The notes under the pieces were generated by a model that saw only the letters and a list, made by a program, of their open reading frames with translations, had not been told where the DNA came from and did not search any database. The translations under genes were made by a program, and so were the position numbers. Below are positions 51,892-61,078 of a DNA stretch of 64,000 nucleotides, one piece after another (position 1 is the first letter of the stretch; every line of letters begins with the position of its first letter). The DNA lies in NCBI RefSeq assembly GCF_003075435.1, contig NZ_QCZJ01000006.1, positions 1 through 64,000 on the forward strand, given 5' to 3'. This stretch comes from Terrimonas sp. GTDB taxonomy: Bacteria; Bacteroidota; Bacteroidia; Chitinophagales; Chitinophagaceae.

Positions 51892-53097
51892 ATGAGACTC
51901 AACCTCCTGATAAGCTGTTTATTTTATCTAATAACTGCTATAAAGTTACATGCCGGCACAGCGGATACCACAAAAATACCCATTTTTGCATGGGGCGGAG
52001 TACCTCCCCATGAGGCAAGTGTAGCCCGTTATGAAGAAATGAAAAATGCAGGACTCACTATCAGCCTTACACGAAGTACTTCGATAGACTCTATGGCAAA
52101 GATGCTGGACATGGCAGCAAAAGCCCGTGTACAATTGGTTGTACGTTGCCCGGAATTGCAAACAGCTACTGAAAATACAGTAAGGCGTTTTATGCATCAT
52201 CCTGCCACAGCAGGATATTTTCTAAAAGACGAACCATCCGCAAAAGATTTCCCCTACCTGGGTAAATGGATGAAAAGCATACATGCTATAGATAGTCAGC
52301 ATGCCTGTTACATCAATCTTTTCCCCAATTACGCTCTGCCGGCACAATTGGGAACTGATACTTACCAGCAATACTTAGATGAATATATAGCAATGGTAGC
52401 TCCCCCGGTATTGTCATTCGATCACTACCCTGTAATTGAAACTAAAGGAGAGCGGCACTTGCGGAAGGAATGGTTTGCGAACCTGGAAATGGTGGCTAAA
52501 ACAGTTCAAAAAAACAATAAGCCTTTATGGGCTTTTGCCCTAAGCGTGGCGCATGGTTTATACCCGGTTCCAACGCTGGCAGAAATAAGATTGCAGGTAT
52601 TTGCCAACCTTGCCTATGGTGCACAGGGAATACAATATTTTACCTACTGGACTCCCAGAAACAAATCTCAATACGTATACCATCATGGTCCTATAGATGA
52701 TAATAACAAAAGAACAGATGTATATGAAATGATCAAAACAGTAAACCGGGAAATCCAAAGTCTTTCGGGTATTTTCCTGTCCTCTAAAGTTATTTCAGTT
52801 GAGCATACCGGTGAAAATATTCCTGCCGGTACACAACGTCTTATTGAACCTCCGAAAGGAATAAAGAAAATAAGAACGAAAGGAGAAGGCGCCATTGTAT
52901 CCCTGATCGAAAACGACAAACAACATTATGCCATCATTGTAAACAGGGGTTTTAAACAGCCCATGAAACTGTACATTAAAGGAAATGGAAAACTGGAAAG
53001 AGTATTTAAAGACATCTATAAACCGGAGTTAAAAAGCAGGTCATTTGCATTGTTAATAGCGCCTGGGGATATAGCTGTTTTCAGGATCAGCAAATAA
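51892..53097 (+). CDS. Secreted glycoside hydrolase-like TIM-barrel protein
   Basis: 401 residues. Signal peptide MRLNLLISCLFYLITAIKLHA. The barrel begins IPIFAWGGVPPHEASVARYEEMKNAGLTIS and has GYFLKDEPSAKDFPYL, where the Glu of DEP fits an acid/base residue after strand 4, and FDHYPV. A C-terminal beta domain is at about 320-401. It resembles beta-galactosidase-like (GH42-type) proteins, but I cannot assign a family. Downstream of SusC/D, it probably acts on the same glycan. Confidence 0.65.
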   Translation: MRLNLLISCLFYLITAIKLHAGTADTTKIPIFAWGGVPPHEASVARYEEMKNAGLTISLTRSTSIDSMAKMLDMAAKARVQLVVRCPELQTATENTVRRFMHHPATAGYFLKDEPSAKDFPYLGKWMKSIHAIDSQHACYINLFPNYALPAQLGTDTYQQYLDEYIAMVAPPVLSFDHYPVIETKGERHLRKEWFANLEMVAKTVQKNNKPLWAFALSVAHGLYPVPTLAEIRLQVFANLAYGAQGIQYFTYWTPRNKSQYVYHHGPIDDNNKRTDVYEMIKTVNREIQSLSGIFLSSKVISVEHTGENIPAGTQRLIEPPKGIKKIRTKGEGAIVSLIENDKQHYAIIVNRGFKQPMKLYIKGNGKLERVFKDIYKPELKSRSFALLIAPGDIAVFRISK

Positions 53098-53234
53098 CGT
53101 TGGCGTGTACTCTTCAACGTCCAAACTTCACCCCAAGGAATAATAAAAGATCCTGGATACACGGTATGAAAATGTACAATGGTTGTAAGTAAATGATATA
53201 TCTGATTTTTTTAAACACTAAAAAGCACAGCACA

Positions 53235-53435
53235 ATGAATATATTTTTCCCGCTCAATCATGTCTTTTTGGTAGTGGGAATTTTATCCACCCTCTTTTTA
53301 GGAGATTATCCAAAGAAAGATATAAAAAAGTCTAACCTGCTTTTTATTTTCCCGGATCAATTTCGTGCCCAGGCAATGGGATTTATGAAAGAGGATCCTG
53401 TAAAAACTTTACAAGCATTTAAAAACGAGGAATAG
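53235..53435 (+). pseudogene. Truncated sulfatase (N-terminal fragment)
   Basis: 67 codons: a signal-like N-terminus, then NLLFIFPDQFRAQAMGFMKE, which matches the metal-binding opening of the sulfatase family (Asp in PDQ/PDD). The frame stops at 53433-53435, before the C-x-P-S/A-R formylglycine motif. No continuation was found downstream. It is a remnant or a very short protein without sulfatase activity. Confidence 0.65.
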
Positions 53436-53472
53436 CTTAATTATTCCATAAGATTTAATGCAACTTTATATA

Positions 53473-53610
53473 TGTCTTAAAGAGCCAGAGGTATCTGTTT
53501 TGTGCAATCAACTGTTTCATTCTTTATTGTCAAAACCTGTTTGCCCTGAAGAGGATGTTGCATAAAACCATTAAATTATTGTAGATTTTTTCCCAAGGCT
53601 CTTTAGGATA
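53473..53610. repeat. Sequence bounded by short inverted ends
   Basis: TAAAGAGCC near 53477 and GGCTCTTTA near 53600 are inverse copies about 120 bp apart, in the gap between the sulfatase fragment and the esterase. Weak evidence for a small mobile or hairpin element. Confidence 0.35.
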
Positions 53611-53672
53611 CAATAATATACTTGCCAAAACCCTGAGTAATATTCTATTCATTCATCTTTTATATCAATTTT

Positions 53673-55646
53673 ATGAAGTTCTCATTATCCCTTTTCCCTC
53701 CGGCCCTTCTTTTTGCTTGCCAGGTGTATGCAGATGTTCATCTGCCAAAAATTTTTAATGAGCACATGGTGCTTCAGCGCTATAAGCCTATACCTGTTTG
53801 GGGTTGGGCTGATGCCGGTGAGAAAGTAACAGTTGAGCTGACAGGTAATGGAATTTCCGGTAAAATAAAAACGGTAAAAGCAGGGAAAGACGGTAAATGG
53901 ATGCTCCGCCTCGATGCGGAGAAGGAAGGCGGTCCTTACAAATTAATAGTAAAAGGGAAAAAAAATACCATCACCCTTAGCGATGTATTGATCGGTGAAG
54001 TTTGGATATGTTCGGGTCAGTCTAATATGCAATGGACTGTTAATAGATCTGATAATGCAAAAGAAGAAATAGCTGCGGCCGATTACCCGTTGATCCGCCA
54101 TTTTGAAGTGCCACGGGAAATCAGCCTGACACCCCAGGACGATTTGCGAGGGGGGAAATGGAAGCCCGCCACTCCGGAAAACGTGGGAGGTTTTACCGCG
54201 GCAGGTTATTTTTTTGCAAGGGAATTGTATCGTCAGCTAGGCGTTCCTGTTGGATTAATTAACACCTCGTGGGGTGGTACTATTGTGGAAACCTGGATCA
54301 GCAAAGAAGCAATGAAAAGCTTTAGCGCGTTTTCGAATGTGGTAAATACGATGCCTTCATCTATAGAAGAGCTTGGCGCGAAACGTAAAGTAAAGCTTGG
54401 CAATGCCATTAACGAGTCGCAGGGTGGATTACCCACACCTGCTGAAGTGCAGTCCTGGTCGTCTGCTTCTTTTGACGACAGCAACTGGAAAACGATTGAG
54501 TTACCTCGTCACTTCGACCGTGGTAATTTCATACTTCATGATGGAGCGGTATGGTTTCGTCGTGAGTTTGACCTACCTGATTCTCTTTCCGGACAGCACC
54601 TGGCACTTTCGCTCGGTACCATTGATGGTTTAGATGATACATACGTTAATGGTGTTAAGATAGGAAGCACTGCTATTAAAACTTCAACAGAACGAATTTA
54701 TATACTCGAACCCTCTCAGCTTCGTACACAAAAAAACAGGATTGCTGTTCGTATTGAAGACCCGGGTGGAAGAAGCGGCTTTACTGGTAAGCCGGAAGAC
54801 ATGAAGATCAGCCGGAACACTTATGAGCAATCGCTTGCCGGAACCTGGAAGCACAGGATAGAATCTTCGGTTGACAATAAACAGTTTGCCGGGCCTAATG
54901 ATGCAGGCACTCTATTGTATAATACCATGATCGCTCCGCTCATTCCTTACGCTATGCAGGGCGTTATCTGGTACCAGGGCGAATCCAATGCGGGCCGCGC
55001 TTACCAGTACCGCAAGTCTTTTCCACTAATGATTAAGGACTGGCGCGACCGCTGGAAGGAAACCTTCCCCTTCTTATTTGTACAATTGGCCAGCTTTGAT
55101 GCCGCAGGTGGCAACAGCGCCAAAGGAAGCAGTTGGGCTGAGCTTCGGGAAGCGCAGGATCTTACGCTCCAGGCTTCTCCTAAAACCGGAATGGCGGTTA
55201 TACACGATGTGGGCAATCCAAAAGATATTCATCCCACCAATAAGCAGGAAGTGGGAAGAAGGCTGGCGCTTGAGGCGCTGCAGATGGCATACGGACAAAA
55301 TGTGATTGCGGAGGGACCGCGCTACCAGTCCATGCAAAAAGAAGGGAACAAAATAACGCTCAGCTTTAGCAACACCGGCAGCGGTTTGGAAGCTCATAAT
55401 AAATATGGGTACCTGGATGGTTTTGAAGTGGCTGGCGCCGACAGGATATTTCATTGGGCTAAAGCGGAAATACGTGATGATAAAGTGATTGTCTGGAGCG
55501 ATGCTGTTGCCGATCCTGTAGCGGTGCATTATGGCTGGGCTGATGACAATATGGAAGCCAACTTGTTTAATAAAGAAGGGTTACCTGCTGCGCCCTTCCG
55601 TACAGATACCTGGAAAGGCATCACCGAAGAAGCCCGGTTTAAATAG
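53673..55646 (+). CDS. Sialate O-acetylesterase family protein
   Basis: 657 residues with signal peptide MKFSLSLFPPALLFACQVYA. The SGNH/SASA core opens with IGEVWICSGQSNMQW (catalytic Ser) and has GVIWYQGESNA and DIHPTNKQEVGRRLA (Asp and His). A jelly-roll insert (about 250-380) is normal for the family. It removes acetyl esters from sialic acid or other sugars such as xylan. It ends 50 bp before the second sigma factor gene. Confidence 0.9.
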   Translation: MKFSLSLFPPALLFACQVYADVHLPKIFNEHMVLQRYKPIPVWGWADAGEKVTVELTGNGISGKIKTVKAGKDGKWMLRLDAEKEGGPYKLIVKGKKNTITLSDVLIGEVWICSGQSNMQWTVNRSDNAKEEIAAADYPLIRHFEVPREISLTPQDDLRGGKWKPATPENVGGFTAAGYFFARELYRQLGVPVGLINTSWGGTIVETWISKEAMKSFSAFSNVVNTMPSSIEELGAKRKVKLGNAINESQGGLPTPAEVQSWSSASFDDSNWKTIELPRHFDRGNFILHDGAVWFRREFDLPDSLSGQHLALSLGTIDGLDDTYVNGVKIGSTAIKTSTERIYILEPSQLRTQKNRIAVRIEDPGGRSGFTGKPEDMKISRNTYEQSLAGTWKHRIESSVDNKQFAGPNDAGTLLYNTMIAPLIPYAMQGVIWYQGESNAGRAYQYRKSFPLMIKDWRDRWKETFPFLFVQLASFDAAGGNSAKGSSWAELREAQDLTLQASPKTGMAVIHDVGNPKDIHPTNKQEVGRRLALEALQMAYGQNVIAEGPRYQSMQKEGNKITLSFSNTGSGLEAHNKYGYLDGFEVAGADRIFHWAKAEIRDDKVIVWSDAVADPVAVHYGWADDNMEANLFNKEGLPAAPFRTDTWKGITEEARFK

Positions 55647-55696
55647 TACAAAATAGTTTCTGATGTTTTTTTAATAATTTCACTGTTGCATAGCGA

Positions 55697-56296
55697 TTGA
55701 GTGCTTTGGAACAGATATCCCTTCATAATGAGAAAGACCTGTTGCTCCGGGTAGCAGAAGGCAATGAAGTTGCTTTCAGAATATTGTATGATCATTATCG
55801 TAAAAAAATATACGCTTCAGGTTTATTCCTTACCAAATCCGAAAACCTGGCACAGGAGCTGGTGCAGGATGTGTTTATGAAAATATGGGAGAAGCGTGAG
55901 CAACTGAGGAAGATTGATTATTTCAATTCGTGGCTGCGCACCATTGCCCGCAATACCGCTATTAATTATATGCGTGCCAGGGCAATGGAAAAATTGGGCA
56001 TTAACTATATACCAACACCTGAAATCAATAATTGCTTTACCGAAAATGATGCTGCCGACCGGGAATATGCTGTTTTATTACAGGCTGCTGTGAACCAGCT
56101 TCCGTCACAGCAGCAAAAAGTATATATGCTTCACCGTCAGCAGGGGCTTTGCCACGAAGCTATTGCCGAACAGCTAGATATATCTGTACTGACCTCTAAA
56201 AAATATATGAAGCTGGCGCTTCGTTCCATCCGGATATTCCTGGAGCATCGCATGGATGCCGCAATCTCGCTCGCGCTTGTTATTTATTTTTCCTGA
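55697..56296 (+). CDS. ECF-type RNA polymerase sigma-70 factor, second unit
   Basis: 199 residues. Region 2 has FRILYDHYRKKIYASGLFLTK and AQELVQDVFMKIWEKREQLRK; region 4 has LPSQQQKVYMLHRQQGLCHEAIAEQLDISVLTSKKYMKLAL. The start is TTG at 55697 (TTG AGT GCT), with no ATG near. It is paralogous to 44116-44706 and should be controlled by the next gene. Confidence 0.9.
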   Translation: MSALEQISLHNEKDLLLRVAEGNEVAFRILYDHYRKKIYASGLFLTKSENLAQELVQDVFMKIWEKREQLRKIDYFNSWLRTIARNTAINYMRARAMEKLGINYIPTPEINNCFTENDAADREYAVLLQAAVNQLPSQQQKVYMLHRQQGLCHEAIAEQLDISVLTSKKYMKLALRSIRIFLEHRMDAAISLALVIYFS

Positions 56297-56349
56297 ATTT
56301 ATTTTTCGCCAATGGCCCCCTGGATGCATCCCGGTTTGTCTAAAGTATT

Positions 56350-56378
56350 CAGGCAGGCAAGTTTGTGTGCCTGTTTTT
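56350..56378 (+). terminator. Weak terminator-like hairpin between sigma and FecR genes
   Basis: CAGGCA / TGCCTG stem with a 12-nt loop, followed by TTTTT. The stem is only 6 bp, so partial termination at most. Confidence 0.4.
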
Positions 56379-56391
56379 AGACAGATAATGT

Positions 56392-57573
56392 ATGAAAGAG
56401 CAACGCTTTGATGAACTATTCCGGCGGTATATGCAGCAAGGCCTGACTGATGCTGAAGAAACGGAGCTGTTTCAGCTTTGGCTTGACCCTTTGCTGAAAA
56501 GCAGGATAGCCCAGACGCTTGATGAGTTTTATGATGAGTTACCCCGGGATAAAGACATGCCTGCAGAAGATGCTGATTTTATTTTTAAACAGATAGTACA
56601 AAAAGAAGCGCCGGTACGCCGCCTGCCGGTGAGTGCGGGGATATCTACCCGGCGCCGGTTGGCTGTTGCCGCCGCTGTATCATTCATAATTGGCCTGAGC
56701 GGTTACTTTTTGCTGTTTAACAAAAAACAGCCTGTTTCACAGGAAATAGTGAAGGCTTCACACGCCGGTGATGTAGAAGCTCCGGAAACCAACCGTGCAA
56801 TGATCCTGCTTGCGAACGGGCAAAAGGTTTACTTGGACAGTGCCGCCAACGGCTCGCTAACCATGCTGGGAAGTATACAATTGGTAAAGCTGGCGGATGG
56901 TAAGATCGCTTATGAAGCAACCGGCACTTCATCAGGCGAGGTAAGCTATAATACACTTTTAAACCCCCGCGGCAGTAAAATAATTGATATCACATTGGCT
57001 GATGGCAGCCGGGTATGGCTGAACGCCGGATCTTCCCTTACCTACCCTGTTGCTTTTACAGGTAACGAAAGAAAAGTTTCAATAGAAGGGGAAGCATATT
57101 TTGAAGTAGCGCACAACGCATCAAAACCATTTATAGTGAGTAAAGAAAACACCGATATAAAAGTATTGGGAACGCGATTTAACGTAAATGCTTATGATGA
57201 TGAAGCCGATATGAAGATCACGCTCCTGCAGGGCGCTATCCGCGTAACCAATAATCAGCAGGCTGCTATAGTAAAGCCGGGAGAGCAGGCAATAGTGAAG
57301 TCAGGCAGGATAGACATGGCAGATGCTGTTAACCTGGAACAGGTAATGTCGTGGAAAGAAGGATATTTCAGGATGAAAGGCACTGACCTGGCATCATTGA
57401 TGCGCCAGATAGCAAGATGGTATGATGTGCAGGTGGTGTATAAAAACAAGGTACCGGAGGGCAGGTTCGGGGGACTCATCAATCGCGAGGTAAACCTGTT
57501 GGATGTGCTGAATGCGCTTGAGCAGTATGGAATATATTCCAGGTTCGAGAATGGTAAAATCATTGTTCTGTAA
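56392..57573 (+). CDS. FecR-like anti-sigma factor, second unit
   Basis: 393 residues. Sigma-binding N-terminus (FDELFRRYMQQGLTDAEETELF), transmembrane helix at about 88-108 (LAVAAAVSFIIGLSGYFLLF), periplasmic FecR domain with DGSRVWLNAGSSLTYPVAF and GEAYFEVAHNASKPFIVSKE, then a C-terminal receptor-contact domain (LMRQIARWYDVQVVYKNKVP). It is clearly homologous along its whole length to 44851-46029, indicating duplication of the unit. Confidence 0.9.
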   Translation: MKEQRFDELFRRYMQQGLTDAEETELFQLWLDPLLKSRIAQTLDEFYDELPRDKDMPAEDADFIFKQIVQKEAPVRRLPVSAGISTRRRLAVAAAVSFIIGLSGYFLLFNKKQPVSQEIVKASHAGDVEAPETNRAMILLANGQKVYLDSAANGSLTMLGSIQLVKLADGKIAYEATGTSSGEVSYNTLLNPRGSKIIDITLADGSRVWLNAGSSLTYPVAFTGNERKVSIEGEAYFEVAHNASKPFIVSKENTDIKVLGTRFNVNAYDDEADMKITLLQGAIRVTNNQQAAIVKPGEQAIVKSGRIDMADAVNLEQVMSWKEGYFRMKGTDLASLMRQIARWYDVQVVYKNKVPEGRFGGLINREVNLLDVLNALEQYGIYSRFENGKIIVL

Positions 57574-57694
57574 AAAAAGGTAATCTGAATAAAAAAGCCA
57601 GAAGTGTCACTACCACCTCTGGCCGGAGTTTAGATTAATTCAATTATAACAATCGTGTAAGATCGCTTATTCATTAACCAAACCAAACAAAGTT

Positions 57695-60600
57695 ATGCAT
57701 TTCAAGGCTCTTTGTAATGCCGGGGGCTTGCCTGTCCGGATCCCGAAACAAACGCTGTTGTCAATGAAATTAACAGTATTATTAATCGTAGCCGGCTTTT
57801 GTGCCAATGCAGAAGGCCTTGCTCAAAAAGTAACACTTTCTCTTAAAAATGCTTCATTGGAGCAGGTGTTTAACCAGGTGAAGCTGCAAACCGGGTTTTC
57901 ATTTATATGGGATGAAGCCATACTAAAACGAAGCCAGCCGGTTGATATCGATGTTAAAGATGCTGTTGTGTCCGAAGTAATGGATCAGTGTCTTAAAGGG
58001 CAGCCTCTGGTATACCAGATTGTTGGGAAAATAATTGTTATTAAACAGCTTTCCGGAGCGGCTTATAATGCGCTTAACGCCATACCGCCTCCGGTTGATA
58101 TTCGCGGCCGTATAGTGGGCGATAAACAAGAGCCTCTTGCCGGTGTGAGTATAGTAATAAAAGGAACACAGCGAGGCACTACTACGGATGCCGATGGTAA
58201 TTACACATTAGCAGGCGTTGACAATAATGCCATCCTTGTTATTTCTATTGTAGGGTATCAAACCCGGGAGGTTTCGGTTAGCGGCAGATCCGTTATACAG
58301 GTAACAATGCAACCTCTTGAAACCGGTTTGACTGATATCGTAGTAGTTGGTTATGGGCGCAATTCAAAAAAGACATTATCAAGCGCTATCGCTTCCGTAA
58401 GGCCAGAGGATTTAAACCGTACCGTAACAGGTGATATTGGTCAGCTATTGCAGGGCAAAGTGCCGGGGCTTAATATTACTTCAAGCGGCGACCCAAATGC
58501 TTCTGCCGCTGTGGTGTTGCGCGGCACTTCTACCATCAATAGTCCGCAAGGTCCCTTTTATGTAATTGATGGTATACCCGGTGCAGATATTTCCACTATT
58601 GCTCCTGCCGATATAGCTTCTATTGATGTATTGAAAGATGCTGCCGCAACGGCTATCTATGGTAATAAAGCATCTAACGGCGTTATTATTGTTACAACCA
58701 AGAAAGGAAAAGCCGGAAGACCCCAGGCTTCTTATGACGGATATATAGGACTTGAAAATGTTTCAGGATCGCTGGAAGTGATGAACGCAGACCAGATAAA
58801 AGATTATGTAATCAAGAATGGCAATTCCATATTACCGGCTGATGACCTTGGCGCCAACACTAACTGGATGAAAGCTATACAGCGATCTCAGGCAGTATCT
58901 CAAAATCATAATCTTTCCTTTAGCGGGGGAAATGAAAAGAGCACCTACAGTGCCAGTCTTAACTATCTTGATAAAGAAGGTATTTTACTGAAAAGTAATC
59001 TTAAAAGGGTTATTGCCCGGTTAAGCCTTGAGCAGAAAGCATTGAAAGATAAAGTGAAGCTTGGGCTTAACGTTATGAACTCAAACAGCAAAGCTACCAA
59101 TACTCCCCTGCGAAATGTAGTGCTGCAACAGGCTGCTAAACACATGCCTGTTTCCCCGGTATATAATAGTGATGGAACGTATTTCGAGAACTTCAATACT
59201 ACCGGTTACTTCAACCCTGTTTCTTTAATTAATAACGCACAGGATGATACCAAATACAATACGCTGCTGGGAAATTTTACCATTGAAGCCACTCTGCCCT
59301 GGGGCTTTAAATACAATCTGAATGCTGCGTATCAAAAAAACACATCCCTGCATGGTGAATATTATAACAGCTATTATTCCGACAATTATAAATCAGGCTT
59401 CTATAGTAATCCTGATCCCGGGTTCACCAATAAGGGCCTGATTACTTTTGGTGAGAATGGCGCCGCTTACAGAAGCTCTTATGAAAATAATTCCACCACC
59501 ATTGAGTCATATCTCACCTGGAACAGGGATATTAAAAAACATTCCATCAACGCTGTGCTGGGCTATTCATGGCAGGAAAATAATTCGGGAGATGGATTGC
59601 AGGCAAGCAACACCAATTTTGTGTCTGATTATACAGGGTATTACAATCTCGGCTTAGGCAACTACCAGGCTGTAAATGGCTATACGGTAAACTTTGGCGG
59701 CACAGTGTATCAAACCACAAGGTTTATTTCAGACTTCTTCAGGGTGAATTATAACTACGACAGCAAATACATGCTGCAGGCATCTGTAAGAAGGGACGGC
59801 AGCTCGGTATTCGGCACCAATAATCAATGGGGTTATTTTCCCGCGGTTGGTTTGGCCTGGAGAATAGACCAGGAAAACTTCATGCAGCATGCTTCCTTTA
59901 TTAATGATTTGAAACTAAGAGTGAGTTACGGACAAACCGGTAATGCTTTTGGATTTGGCGCCTATACTGCCAAACAGTTATTCAGCAGTTACGGCACGTA
60001 TTATAACAACGGCGTGTATGAAACAGCTATAGGCGTAACACAGGGTTCTAACCCCGATTTAAAATGGGAAGTAACTTCTACCGCCAACCTGGGACTTGAT
60101 TTTGGTTTGTTTAACGGTAAGGTATCAGGCTCGCTGGATCTGTATGAAAGGATGACCACTAACATGATCTTTGCATATACCGTCAGCAGCACCATAGTAC
60201 CGGGAGGATTTGTGTGGGGTAATGGCGGAAAAGTGCGGAACCGCGGGGTTGAATTGAGCTTATCTGCAACACCGGTAAAGTCTAAAAACTTTTCGTGGAA
60301 TACTGCTGTAAATCTTGCAACCAATAAGAACCTGATATTAGATATGAACGGACCTGCTAAATACGGCGTGAATTCTGATTCCATCCGTTATACGCAGCCC
60401 GATGGTCCCGGACAAACAAACAGTACTTTACAAATTCTTAAAACAGGGCATTCCATCGGAGAATTTTTCACCCTTAATTACCAGGGTAAAGATGCAAGCG
60501 GCAACTCGCAGTTTTTAGCAGGCGACAAAACATTAACCACGTCTCCTGCTATTGGTACAGATTATATTTACGCGGGTAGCCCCTATCCTAAATTATTGCT

Positions 60601-61039
60601 GGGATGGAACAATACGATCAGCTATAAAAACTTTGATCTCAACTTCTTTTTCAGGGGTTCGTTCGGTGGTAAAATATTTAATGTAACAAGGGCAGATCTT
60701 TCCTATACGGTAAACGCTGCCGTAAATAATATCAGCGCACATGCCGCTGATGATTTAATGACGGATGCAAAAAACAATGCCTATTCTAACCGCTATATTG
60801 AAAGCGGCTCATACGTAAGGTTAGACAATGCCACTCTCAGTTACCGTGTGCCAGTCAAGAAGGATGGTTACGTTAGCGGTCTCAGGTTCTATCTTACCTC
60901 TAATAATATTTTTGTTATTACCAAATACACGGGTATTGACCCGGAAATTAACCAGGGCGGTGTTGGACTTGGCGTGGATGGGAACAACTTCTATCCCAAA
61001 ACACGCACAGTAGTATTTGGCGTAAACATAGGGTTCTGA
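57695..61039 (+). CDS. SusC/RagA TonB-linked outer membrane receptor with STN domain, second unit
   Basis: 1114 residues. Pre-signal extension MHFKALCNAGGLPVRIPKQT, signal LTVLLIVAGFCANAEGLAQ, STN domain (NASLEQVFNQVKLQTGFSFI), CarboxypepD_reg-like domain (DIRGRIVGDKQEPLAGVSIV), TonB-box-like segment TDIVVVGYGRN, plug (VVLRGTSTINSPQGPFYVID) and barrel. It imports an oligosaccharide with the SusD that follows. Sequence differs from the first SusC enough to expect another substrate. Confidence 0.92.
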   Translation: MHFKALCNAGGLPVRIPKQTLLSMKLTVLLIVAGFCANAEGLAQKVTLSLKNASLEQVFNQVKLQTGFSFIWDEAILKRSQPVDIDVKDAVVSEVMDQCLKGQPLVYQIVGKIIVIKQLSGAAYNALNAIPPPVDIRGRIVGDKQEPLAGVSIVIKGTQRGTTTDADGNYTLAGVDNNAILVISIVGYQTREVSVSGRSVIQVTMQPLETGLTDIVVVGYGRNSKKTLSSAIASVRPEDLNRTVTGDIGQLLQGKVPGLNITSSGDPNASAAVVLRGTSTINSPQGPFYVIDGIPGADISTIAPADIASIDVLKDAAATAIYGNKASNGVIIVTTKKGKAGRPQASYDGYIGLENVSGSLEVMNADQIKDYVIKNGNSILPADDLGANTNWMKAIQRSQAVSQNHNLSFSGGNEKSTYSASLNYLDKEGILLKSNLKRVIARLSLEQKALKDKVKLGLNVMNSNSKATNTPLRNVVLQQAAKHMPVSPVYNSDGTYFENFNTTGYFNPVSLINNAQDDTKYNTLLGNFTIEATLPWGFKYNLNAAYQKNTSLHGEYYNSYYSDNYKSGFYSNPDPGFTNKGLITFGENGAAYRSSYENNSTTIESYLTWNRDIKKHSINAVLGYSWQENNSGDGLQASNTNFVSDYTGYYNLGLGNYQAVNGYTVNFGGTVYQTTRFISDFFRVNYNYDSKYMLQASVRRDGSSVFGTNNQWGYFPAVGLAWRIDQENFMQHASFINDLKLRVSYGQTGNAFGFGAYTAKQLFSSYGTYYNNGVYETAIGVTQGSNPDLKWEVTSTANLGLDFGLFNGKVSGSLDLYERMTTNMIFAYTVSSTIVPGGFVWGNGGKVRNRGVELSLSATPVKSKNFSWNTAVNLATNKNLILDMNGPAKYGVNSDSIRYTQPDGPGQTNSTLQILKTGHSIGEFFTLNYQGKDASGNSQFLAGDKTLTTSPAIGTDYIYAGSPYPKLLLGWNNTISYKNFDLNFFFRGSFGGKIFNVTRADLSYTVNAAVNNISAHAADDLMTDAKNNAYSNRYIESGSYVRLDNATLSYRVPVKKDGYVSGLRFYLTSNNIFVITKYTGIDPEINQGGVGLGVDGNNFYPKTRTVVFGVNIGF

Positions 61040-61078
61040 TAAAAGCAAATGAATTTTTAATTACCAAAAAGAGTAAGC

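Noticed and set aside
53098-53672. Insertion sequence around the sulfatase fragment
   Set aside because: Only 9-bp inverse ends about 120 bp apart were found, with no transposase and no target duplication.
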